Positions 1 through 6,388 of a DNA stretch of 12,430 bases are shown here, piece by piece. The translations under genes were made by a program, and so were the position numbers. Every line of letters begins with the position of its first letter. Positions within the stretch are counted from its first letter, which is position 1. The DNA comes from Deltaproteobacteria bacterium (lineage in GTDB: Bacteria; Desulfobacterota; DSM-4660; Desulfatiglandales; HGW-15), in contig JAFGPH010000025.1 of the NCBI GenBank assembly GCA_016926135.1, positions 1 to 12,430 on the forward strand. Direction: 5' to 3'. The notes below the pieces were generated by a model, which saw only the letters and a list, made by a program, of their open reading frames with translations, was not told the DNA's origin and did no database searches.

Positions 1-5
1 AAGAG

Positions 6-44
6 GGTGAACCCGTCACCGACGACAGTCGATTTCAAATCGAC
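6..44. repeat. Two adjacent short inverted repeats at the left edge
   Basis: Two perfect hairpins stand side by side: GGTGA-acccg-TCACC (6-20) and GTCGATTT-c-AAATCGAC (28-44). With the hairpin at 56-76 they make three consecutive stem-loops in about 70 bases. They could be the 3' end of a structured RNA or the regulatory or end structure of an element that continues outside the window. The second hairpin looks superficially like a tRNA T-arm, but the loop and stem do not register as a canonical T-arm and no CCA end follows. No identity can be given. Confidence 0.45.
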
Positions 45-55
45 CCCACTTAAAC

Positions 56-76
56 CCCTCGTCTTACAGACGAGGG
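56..76. terminator. Terminator-like hairpin enclosing the stop codon of the NTPase gene
   Basis: An 8-bp perfect stem, CCCTCGTC / GACGAGGG, encloses a 5-base loop (64-68). On the plus strand it is followed by a T-rich tract (TTGTTTAGTTT); on the minus strand by GTTTAAGT after an extra G. It could work in both directions, with the better T-tract for transcripts entering from the left. The loop contains the reverse-complement TAA stop of the minus-strand NTPase gene, so that gene ends inside the hairpin. A ribosome terminating there would cover the stem, which could couple termination to translation (inference). Confidence 0.5.
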
Positions 77-2469
77 TTGTTTAGTTTCGGATCATTCCCA
101 ACGGCCAGACAGATGCGTTTCAGGTCCGCTCGAGGCCTTCCAGCCGTATGCCAGGAGGTCAATGCGGTATCAAGTGCTAGGAGTCGATCTAGCAGATCTT
201 GCTTTTCGGATATATCAGCGATCAGCCAGTCAAGGTCGTCTGCAACAATTCCACTCCAGCCGGTTAGGTCCCCCAAGCGCAGTTCCCACAGATACATCAC
301 CGTTTCCTTGCCCTTCGAACGTTGATCTTTTACATGTCTCCAGAAAAGCACACGTCGAATTTGGGGGGCCTTTGCCACTTTCTCATCTAGTCCCTTGAAC
401 ACTGAATGGTGGCCAGATTCCTTACCTCGCAATACATAGAGAAACTCGATCGTCGAAAGCAGTGCTTCCGGCAGGGTATCTTGCGCTGGCAATTCATCCA
501 GAATACGGGCCACCAGCTTGCACATCGGATCGATTAGCCAGGCATAACGAAAGGAAGGAGCCCTATCTTCCTTGGTCTCCGTAACAGCTCTTCTGCCAAC
601 CAGATGCAGAAAGCCCTGTGCGAGGGCCAAAAGCCAATCGCTAGGGCACTTCTGGACAATGCGTTCAAACTGGTAGGGGAGGAGTCTTGAAGTTAACGGT
701 GACTGGGGACGGGCTTGACGAGCAGCATGGAGCAATTCATGCAGGTCCAGGTATACCGGAAAAAGGCCTTCGCAAATTGTGCCTAGAAGGCGGTTTGGCA
801 GCGAGCCCTTCTCGGACAATACGTATTTCTTTAGGCGATTCATTTCGCGCAGCGACCCGGTCGCGGTCACCGCTTGGATAGCCTGAAGGCGCAGGTCCTG
901 TTCTTCCTTCTCATCGAGAGCGACGGCAAGTGCCCGCGTAGCGCACTCAGCAAGCTGGCCGTACTCTACAAGTTCGAGAAGGAGGATTCGGATATCTGAT
1001 TGGGCTCGATAGTGGCCCAAGAGGTCGTTAATTGTTGAGGCAAGGTCCTTGTGCGCGAAACGCCTGACCATTGTCCAGTCAAAACGATGGTAAGTGCGCT
1101 TGCGGTCCGAGTACAGCTGTGCGTACGTTCGCAACAGTTCATGCCTCTCTGCAACTGGGATAGCCTGCGGGTCACCATATTGAATGAGGACTTCCGGTGC
1201 GGCCTTAAGAAGCTTCTTCCGAATTCCATCGTCCCAACCTGCCAGCCATGCTGTCACAGGGGCCATGGAGGGAACTATCACGTGGCACCCATATCGCTCC
1301 TTGAACAACATCTCTTCGACGGCAGGCCTTGGACAACCCTTCTCAAGAAGGCCCGTCAACCACAAAGCAGTAAGATATTCCGTTACTGATCGATGGTGGA
1401 ATCGCACTCGTCCATATGTCGCCTCATCGAAAACAGCCCTGGTCAATAGAGCATTGGTCTTCTCTTGTGGCCAGTGTGAAAGCACCTGGTGAGGATCTAG
1501 GGAGTTAGGTGTCCGGTCAGGTTCAATCGCCCCATCAGGAAGTATGAAGCTCGATTTCTTGCATAGAGTTGCCGCAGCCGCTAAGGTTGCCGCACCACTG
1601 AGTGCCTCTATCGGTGCAAGAGGATCCTTCGGTTGCCGCTTCAGATTACTCTCTCGGAGTTTGTTGTTGATGTTCTCTCTAATGAGCTCTGTGAGGGTTC
1701 CTAGACGATTGTTCGCTTTCCAGTAGTCAACAAGCCACTCAACATCCCTCGGCCTTTCAGCAAAACGCCAAGCATCTGCTTGACCAATGGCTTGAAGGAA
1801 CCCATCCGTCTCGTTTAGCCCTTGGGCTTGAGCGAGTTTCTGGATTTGTTCCCTGCTGAGTGGTGCGAGTTGGACAACGCGTAGACTCTGGGGCGTTCGC
1901 TGGTGATTTGGATCATGGGGGTACTTGAAAAGTTGTTTCTCATTCGAACCTGCTGGAACAATTGACTCAATCGTGTCACGGTCTGCTTCGGCCTGCCAAT
2001 CGCTCACGCGGCAGGAAATGGCGAACCGAGATCTGTGTAGGTTTCCTCCCAGGGTATGCCTTAGTTTTCGGAGGGCTTTATCGAGACTGTGGCCTTTAAG
2101 TCGCATTTCGTCAATGGAGTCGAGAAAGAAGATGCCTTGATCTTCGCTTGAGAGCCAGGCGAGAAATCGCTCCACGTCGGATGGGTCCGGAAGAGCCGCT
2201 TCAAGACCTTCATCAGCCAAATCCTCTATTGCGCAGAAAGATGCCGGTTTGTTCGCCTGCTGAAGGCTTCGCGCCTTCTCCCTGAACTCGGTAGTCTTGC
2301 CACTACCCGCTTCTCCGAGGACGATAACGCAACGGCTTTGGAGTAAGGTATCCCAGTCCGTCCTTGTGCCGGTGAGCTCTGCAATCGCTCGTAAGGTATC
2401 GGGATCAGATTCATGATCTTCGGGATAGTCGAGGAATGTTCGATTCAGTTGTACATACCGCTTGGTCAT
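64..2469 (-). CDS. NACHT/STAND-like P-loop NTPase with large helical C-terminus, putative defence sensor
   Basis: An 801-residue protein. A Walker A motif GEAGSGKT is at residues 52-59, a Walker B IFFLDSIDE at 113-121 (the D-x-h-D-E form typical of NACHT NTPases), a sensor-like strand RFAISCR at 148-154, and a P-containing segment around 237-246 where STAND proteins place the winged-helix proline. RFHHRSVTEYLTALWL at 356-371 matches the F-x-H-x-S-x-x-E-Y motif that follows many bacterial NACHT modules. The remaining 430 residues look helical without an obvious repeat I can name. Only about 50 residues precede the P-loop, so no fused effector is present. The co-directional Mrr-like nuclease gene lies 146 bp upstream and is a natural partner. 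The ATG has no strong ribosome site. STAND/NACHT proteins in bacteria commonly sense phage proteins and activate an effector; that role here is inferred. I am confident of the NTPase class, less so of the exact family. Confidence 0.85.
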   Translation of the reverse strand: MTKRYVQLNRTFLDYPEDHESDPDTLRAIAELTGTRTDWDTLLQSRCVIVLGEAGSGKTTEFREKARSLQQANKPASFCAIEDLADEGLEAALPDPSDVERFLAWLSSEDQGIFFLDSIDEMRLKGHSLDKALRKLRHTLGGNLHRSRFAISCRVSDWQAEADRDTIESIVPAGSNEKQLFKYPHDPNHQRTPQSLRVVQLAPLSREQIQKLAQAQGLNETDGFLQAIGQADAWRFAERPRDVEWLVDYWKANNRLGTLTELIRENINNKLRESNLKRQPKDPLAPIEALSGAATLAAAATLCKKSSFILPDGAIEPDRTPNSLDPHQVLSHWPQEKTNALLTRAVFDEATYGRVRFHHRSVTEYLTALWLTGLLEKGCPRPAVEEMLFKERYGCHVIVPSMAPVTAWLAGWDDGIRKKLLKAAPEVLIQYGDPQAIPVAERHELLRTYAQLYSDRKRTYHRFDWTMVRRFAHKDLASTINDLLGHYRAQSDIRILLLELVEYGQLAECATRALAVALDEKEEQDLRLQAIQAVTATGSLREMNRLKKYVLSEKGSLPNRLLGTICEGLFPVYLDLHELLHAARQARPQSPLTSRLLPYQFERIVQKCPSDWLLALAQGFLHLVGRRAVTETKEDRAPSFRYAWLIDPMCKLVARILDELPAQDTLPEALLSTIEFLYVLRGKESGHHSVFKGLDEKVAKAPQIRRVLFWRHVKDQRSKGKETVMYLWELRLGDLTGWSGIVADDLDWLIADISEKQDLLDRLLALDTALTSWHTAGRPRADLKRICLAVGNDPKLNNPRL

Positions 2470-2615
2470 TGGGCGATTTCCATTTCGAGGGCCGAGAAGG
2501 CAGGAGCCACTCTCCTTGCTTATCTTTCCAGGCTGGAGTCAGTCAGCGATGAACCTGCAAGTCCATATTACCTGTGAACTCCCTGGTTTGCGATCAGTAA
2601 CGTGATCAGACCTAC
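2470..2615. other. Spacer between the nuclease and NTPase genes
   Basis: This 146-bp gap holds no convincing gene. An imperfect inverted repeat (arms near 2497-2506 and 2512-2521) is present but has no T-tract in the minus direction, so it is not a clear terminator, and read-through from the nuclease gene into the NTPase gene is plausible. I see no strong promoter in the minus direction. Confidence 0.4.
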
Positions 2616-3314
2616 CTATGGCATTCTGCCCTCGGCCAACGTTTGAAGTCGCGTTTTGAGCATTTCGCCGGTGATGAGTTCGAGTCGCGACGGCATGAAA
2701 GGAACAATTAGGGGGTCTTCTCTGATCTTAGGAGCAAAGTCTGAAGTTGTTGTGAGAAAACCCTTTGAGGCACCATCGCCGTGAAGAACTCCCACAAGCG
2801 CGCGCACATCATCTGCTTTGACCAGATGACCTGGTGCGTAAGCTTTCACCTGGTCTATCACACGGATGAGGCCAATTGCTTTCTTTATTGCGATCACATC
2901 TCGCCCACGGTCTCCACTCCGTGGTGTGAGTGTCACTTCTTCAAATCCAGATCGTTTGTACGCCCCAGCTATGATTTCCTCCCACCTGTATGACGGAATC
3001 TCATAAGCGAGAGTCCAGTCGTGTTTAAGGAATTCAATAATCTCGAACCACGGAATTGCCACAGCTTCAATGATTAGGCCTTCCTTCGTCTTCTCTCCGG
3101 GTACAACGATGGTGCTTAGGAGTAGAGGAGCTGGAGGAATGATCTTGATTTCCGCCCTCAAATCGGCGGACACCTTGATGCTTTCCCTCAGGTTCACGTT
3201 GAAAACGCGATCCAATGATCCGCAATTGGGGCACGGCTTGCGCAAGTTAGGCTCTTGGCCAGGATCCTCATGCAAGAGAATGCCGCAACTCTTACAGAAA
3301 ATCGTGTCTACCAT
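2616..3314 (-). CDS. Zinc-ribbon plus Mrr-like restriction endonuclease domain protein
   Basis: A 232-residue protein. Residues 7-31 form a probable zinc ribbon (C7-x2-C10 and C28-x2-C31). Residues about 108-227 resemble the Mrr catalytic domain of the PD-(D/E)XK nuclease superfamily: a helix around W111-E112-E113, the GDRGRDV motif at 134-140 with catalytic D139, the QVK motif at 155-157 (the Q-x-K form common in Mrr proteins), and a later strand GFLTTTSDFAPKI typical of the family. Residues 42-105 are not recognised. The start is supported by AAGGTGA at 3327-3321, six bases before the ATG. Mrr-type enzymes cleave DNA, often modified or foreign DNA. The downstream NTPase gene suggests a regulated effector role. 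It could alternatively be a solitary type IV-like restriction enzyme. Confidence 0.85.
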   Translation of the reverse strand: MVDTIFCKSCGILLHEDPGQEPNLRKPCPNCGSLDRVFNVNLRESIKVSADLRAEIKIIPPAPLLLSTIVVPGEKTKEGLIIEAVAIPWFEIIEFLKHDWTLAYEIPSYRWEEIIAGAYKRSGFEEVTLTPRSGDRGRDVIAIKKAIGLIRVIDQVKAYAPGHLVKADDVRALVGVLHGDGASKGFLTTTSDFAPKIREDPLIVPFMPSRLELITGEMLKTRLQTLAEGRMP

Positions 3315-3350
3315 CGCTGGTCACCTTTACGGAGGCGCTGGCCTGCACAA

Positions 3351-3379
3351 ATTAGAATTCAGATAAGGGTGTATTTGAA
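3351..3379 (-). promoter_or_regulatory. Candidate promoter of the nuclease-NTPase unit
   Basis: Read on the minus strand, TTCAAA (3379-3374) and TCTAAT (3356-3351) are separated by 17 bases, giving a sigma70-like arrangement with a transcript start near 3344 and a leader of about 30 bases containing the ribosome site. Other less good hexamer pairs overlap the same stretch, so the exact promoter is uncertain. Confidence 0.35.
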
Positions 3380-3790
3380 CATACTGAAAGCGCGGGCCAC
3401 ATAGCAAGGGAAACAGCCAGACATCTCTTGGCGAGAGACAGGGTCTTGATGGGATCGTTTGAACCAGGAGCATCACGTCACCCTCGGCAAAGGGGCGAAG
3501 GGAAAATCTGGAAACCGGAGGCCACAGGTCAGGCGAATATAGTGGAAGCATGCAGGTTCAGCGGGGTGCTGAAAGCTGACGCCTGATCTGCTCGTCAGGA
3601 AATTTGAGACTTTCCGATACCCGCTGATTACTGCTATGTCATGGATTTGTCATGGATGTTTGCTCGGGGTGTCCGAATGAAAGGATTGGAAATCGGTGAA
3701 TTCAGAACGGATTCAGGGATCGGGAGAGTTCTATCCTGGCGTGAGCATCAATGGAAGGCTTCCATTCGTTACTGTCTGGACTATTGTCAC

Positions 3791-3838
3791 ACGATGAAAC
3801 CGACGCATGATGAAATTGACGCACGCCGTAAAGGACGT
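3791..3838. repeat. Degenerate 16-bp tandem repeat, about three copies
   Basis: Copy 1 is ACGATGAAACCGACGC (3791-3806) and copy 2 is ATGATGAAATTGACGC (3807-3822), with 13 of 16 identical. A third stretch (3823-3838) matches copy 1 at about 10 of 16 positions, keeping the AAA and GACG blocks. It lies just beyond the 3' end of the DUF4143 gene. Copy 2 shares an AAAtTGACGC-like core with the palindrome upstream of that gene (5144-5160). Chance similarity is possible. Confidence 0.4.
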
Positions 3839-3901
3839 CGCTGTAGGTGCTTATGGCGTGCTGACCACGGCAGGGATTCCGATGGATACGGTTCACGGGA
3901 A

Positions 3902-5128
3902 TCAGGAAAGGAGCACGCTGACGGGCAGCACCCAGAGCTTGTCTCCAAGACGAGCCGAATCGGAGCCGTTGTTGGCGAGGACTGCGGCGTGGCAATGGGG
4001 GGTGGCGGCGAGGAAGGCCCTCAGGCCTGAGAGATCGCGTTCATCCCAGCGGGGACCCCACTTGGTCTCAATGGCCATGCAACGCCGGCCCGCCTCCACG
4101 ATAAAATCCACCTCGTGCCTGCCCTGGACGCTCCAGTAGTGAAGGCGGGCCTCGGGCCAGGTGGAGTCCGAGATCCCGAGGAGATTCTGGGCCACATACG
4201 TCTCAAAGAGTGCCCCCCAGAAAGGATCTTCCGTCGAAGCTGAGCCTCCAGCGACTCCTGCCAGAAATGCAGCAATGCCTGCATCGGAAAGATAGAGCTT
4301 AGGCGACTTGGTCAGGCGGCTTGCCCGATTTCTCAGATAGGGAGTCAGCCTGTAGATGAGGAAGGACGTTTCAAAGAGGGAGAGGTATCTGCCCGTAGTC
4401 ACGGTGTTCATCTTGGCATCTCTGCCGATCTGGCTGAGGTTGAGGACCTGGCCCGTTCGCAACGCGGCAAGGCGAATCAGGTTCCGGATGGCCATGAGAT
4501 CCCCGACCTGGCTGATCTCGCGAATATCTCTTTCCATATACGTCTGTTCGTAGCCTTTGAACCAGAAATCAGGTCTGGAGACCTCTCCAAGACATACGGC
4601 GGGCATGCCTCCGAGGAGTACATCTTCAGGGATGATAGGCCGGAAATCCTTGTTTTCAGGGGTCCTCGGTTCTTCGAAGAACCCCTTCAGGAAAGAGGGG
4701 CTGTGGGTCTCACCGCCTATCTCCCGCCGCGTAAAAGGATGAAGCACAAAATAGATGGACCGGCCTGCAAGGCTCTCGGAGATTCCTTTGAGGATGGAGA
4801 GATTGGCGGAACCCGAAAGGAGGAAACGACCCGGAATCCTCTCCTGGTCAACAGCCTTCTTGATGCTTGTGAGAATCTCCGGACATTTGTGCGCTTCGTC
4901 GATGGTGAGCGCGGTGTTCATCTGCACGAATCCGTCAGGATCGTTTCTGGCCGCCTCCAGGTGCGCGAAATCATCAAAGGTGACGAAAGCCCGGTCTTGG
5001 AGCTCTTCCTGTCTTCTGAGGAGGGTGGTCTTCCCGGTCTGGCGCATCCCTGAAATGACTACAACCGGCATGTCCCTCAATGCCTGGAGGAGAAGGGATA
5101 CAATGTCTCTCCTGTAGTACTCTGTCAT
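3902..5128 (-). CDS. AAA_14 / DUF4143 family ATPase
   Basis: A 408-residue protein typical in length for this family. Walker A GMRQTGKTT is at residues 27-35, Walker B LTIDEAHK at 74-81, and a sensor-1 strand LLSGSANL at 103-110. Residues about 229-261 form a winged-helix-like segment (LNLSQIGRDAKMNTVTTGRYL). The C-terminal DUF4143 part resembles the PD-(D/E)XK fold, with E309 (FETYV), D341 (HEVDF) and E354-x-K356 (IETKW) all present, so nuclease-type residues are intact. The molecular function of the family is not established. The gene stands alone, and its start lies only nine bases after a possible -10 element with no ribosome site. A palindrome overlaps the promoter, so tight or self-regulation is plausible. 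Such genes are patchily distributed and are often found in accessory DNA. Confidence 0.9.
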   Translation of the reverse strand: MTEYYRRDIVSLLLQALRDMPVVVISGMRQTGKTTLLRRQEELQDRAFVTFDDFAHLEAARNDPDGFVQMNTALTIDEAHKCPEILTSIKKAVDQERIPGRFLLSGSANLSILKGISESLAGRSIYFVLHPFTRREIGGETHSPSFLKGFFEEPRTPENKDFRPIIPEDVLLGGMPAVCLGEVSRPDFWFKGYEQTYMERDIREISQVGDLMAIRNLIRLAALRTGQVLNLSQIGRDAKMNTVTTGRYLSLFETSFLIYRLTPYLRNRASRLTKSPKLYLSDAGIAAFLAGVAGGSASTEDPFWGALFETYVAQNLLGISDSTWPEARLHYWSVQGRHEVDFIVEAGRRCMAIETKWGPRWDERDLSGLRAFLAATPHCHAAVLANNGSDSARLGDKLWVLPVSVLLS

Positions 5129-5136
5129 AATGGAAC

Positions 5137-5165
5137 ATGGTATAGCGTCAAAATGACGCTGTCAA
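5137..5165 (-). promoter_or_regulatory. Promoter of the DUF4143 ATPase gene, possibly leaderless
   Basis: On the minus strand a perfect -35 TTGACA (5165-5160) is followed after 17 bases by TACCAT (5142-5137), or after 15 bases by TATACC (5144-5139). With the first choice the transcript would begin at or within a few bases of the ATG at 5128, leaving no room for a ribosome binding site, and none is seen. Confidence 0.55.
5144..5160. promoter_or_regulatory. Perfect palindromic operator candidate in the DUF4143 promoter
   Basis: AGCGTCA-AAA-TGACGCT is a perfect 7+3+7 inverted repeat filling the space between the -35 and -10 elements. A dimeric DNA-binding protein here would block RNA polymerase. 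The winged-helix part of the DUF4143 protein or an unlinked regulator could bind it. The binding protein is unknown. Confidence 0.55.
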
Positions 5166-5182
5166 GTGTAATATATTGACAG
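5159..5182. repeat. Inverted repeat overlapping the -35 element
   Basis: CTGTCAA (5159-5165) and TTGACAG (5176-5182) are perfect inverted arms around a 10-base AT-rich centre. Each arm contains a TTGACA on opposite strands, so it presents -35 hexamers in both directions. I found no matching -10 for the plus direction. It may be a second regulator site or just a symmetric promoter element. Confidence 0.4.
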
Positions 5183-5308
5183 ACTGGCCGGAAACACGAT
5201 CGGGAGTAAGGTCCGTTTGGAGGGCGTACGGTCCATGGCGCTGGAAGAAGTGAATGGGCCTGTGGTAGTATCCGGCGTTCTTCGGAAAGACGGGGGCATC
5301 ACCCGAAT

Positions 5309-6154
5309 ATGCCTGCCATACCCAATGACACATCGGAAACCGTGTCCATCCTGCGCAACAGGCGCCTTTTGCTCTACTGCCTTGCGGCGGGTCTGCACCA
5401 CCCTGGCGAACCAGATGCTGGGAGTTGCCGTGGGATGGCGGTCTACTCTGCAGTGGGCGCGCTTTTCTTCGGCGCGGGCCTCTTCGTTTCCCTGATTCGC
5501 GTCGCACTGGCGCCCCAGAAAGGCGAGCCTCTCGGCCTGCGTTCGCTTTTTGCCGGGATCGTCTTTATTCGCAGCAGACCGGCCATTCTGGGTGCGATTT
5601 CCCTGGATCTCTTCGCGGTGCTCTTGGGTGGAGCCACGGCCCTCTTGCCCATCTACGCCAAAGAGATCCTGGTGGTCGGCCCTTTGGGTCTGGGGTACCT
5701 CCGCGCGGCGCCGGCCTTCGGGGCGCTCCTCATGTCGGTCGTGCTGGCGCGCAGGCCACTTGGGCACCGGGTGGGCCGAACCATGTTCGGCGCCGTGATC
5801 GTCTTCGGTCTCGCCACCATGGTTTTCGCCGTGTCGACTTCCTTCGTGCTGTCCCTGGGAGCCCTGATCGTGCTGGGTGCGGGCGATGTGATCAGCGTGG
5901 TCATCCGGCAATCCCTGGTGCAGATGGAAACCCCGGACGCCATGCGGGGAAGGGTCAGTGCCGTGAACGCCATGTTCATCGGCACGTCGAACCAACTGGG
6001 TGAGTTCGAGTCGGGGCTGACCGCGGCCTGGTTCGGCGTCGTGCCTGCCGTGCTCATCGGGGGCATCGGCACGATCGTGGTGGCTGCCCTCTGGATGCGC
6101 CTGTTCCCGGGGCTCCTGAGGGTGGACACCCTGGTAGGCCGCAACGATTTCTGA
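5309..6154 (+). pseudogene. Decayed MFS exporter (EntS/DHA3-like) with internal deletion and frameshift
   Basis: An open frame of 281 residues encodes parts of a major facilitator transporter that is normally about 400-430 residues. It begins with a normal first helix region (LRNRRLLLYCLAAG), but the next expected segment, TTLANQMLGVAVGW, is read in the +2 frame (about 5391-5438). At 5436-5446 the sequence jumps to a segment (AVYSAVGALFFGAGLFVSLI) that in relatives lies near the middle of the protein. About 130-150 residues, covering roughly helices 2 to 5 or 6, are therefore missing. The rest includes the conserved PDAMRGRVSAVNAMFIGTSNQLGEFESG region (about residues 210-238). A functional 12-helix carrier is not possible. 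No strong ribosome site precedes the ATG. G+C matches the right-hand chromosomal genes, so this is probably a native gene that decayed beside the accessory block. Confidence 0.8.
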
Positions 6155-6241
6155 GATGCCCACAAGACGGGAGCCGGATTCTGCGTTTTCCCACAGCAGT
6201 CTTATATCCCGATATCTCAAGGAAATCTGCCTTGTGCCGGT

Positions 6242-6261
6242 CATGTTTCACGTGAAACATG
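6242..6261. other. parS: parS centromere site
   Basis: The 16-mer TGTTTCACGTGAAACA (6244-6259) is a perfect match to the well-known chromosomal parS consensus and is extended here to a 20-bp perfect palindrome. ParB loads as a CTP-dependent clamp at such sites and spreads to build the partition complex near the origin. It lies about 130 bp upstream of parA and parB. It is the only parS that I see in the window. Confidence 0.95.
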
Positions 6262-6388
6262 GATTTCTCTTTCCACGACCACGGGATTGTGTTATCAGCA
6301 GGGCTGAAACCACAGTCTGGGGTGTTCGTCGGAATCCGGGATCCAACAGGCCCACAAGCGCTTAGATCTACAGGAACTTTGCTCGCCC

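Larger units (their letters stand above)
3315..3901. other. Gene-poor stretch between nuclease and DUF4143 genes
   Basis: This 587-bp stretch shows no gene I can support. It contains the upstream region of the nuclease gene, an inverted repeat CTGACG/CGTCAG (3576-3581 and 3593-3598), an 11-base tandem duplication of TGTCATGGAT (3637-3646 and 3648-3657), and a degenerate 16-base tandem repeat (3791-3838). A plus-strand open frame from 3641 has no recognisable protein features and runs into the opposite-strand DUF4143 gene. It looks like decayed or recombined accessory DNA. Confidence 0.5.

Noticed and set aside
20..50. Possible tRNA 3' end at the left edge
   Set aside because: The hairpin at 28-44 does not register with a T-loop of TTCRANY flanked by a G-C pair, and no acceptor stem or CCA is seen; the 5' part would be outside the window.
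3641..4030. Plus-strand frame of 129 codons in the gene-poor stretch
   Set aside because: No family pattern, no ribosome site, and its last third is antisense to the well-supported DUF4143 gene.
5162..6244. Long minus-strand open frame (360 codons) opposite the MFS remnant
   Set aside because: Its composition is rich in His, Arg, Gln and Gly with no domain or hydrophobic core, as expected for the antisense of a GC-rich membrane-protein gene, while the plus strand shows clear MFS motifs.
6054..6260. Minus-strand frame starting MFHVKH inside parS, resembling an rsmG start
   Set aside because: The first residues are simply the translation of parS; the following residues have no RsmG methyltransferase motif and lie antisense to the MFS remnant.
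6155..6388. Possible replication origin next to parS
   Set aside because: Only one imperfect DnaA-box-like string (TTTTCCCACA) is visible; there is no cluster of boxes and no AT-rich unwinding region.
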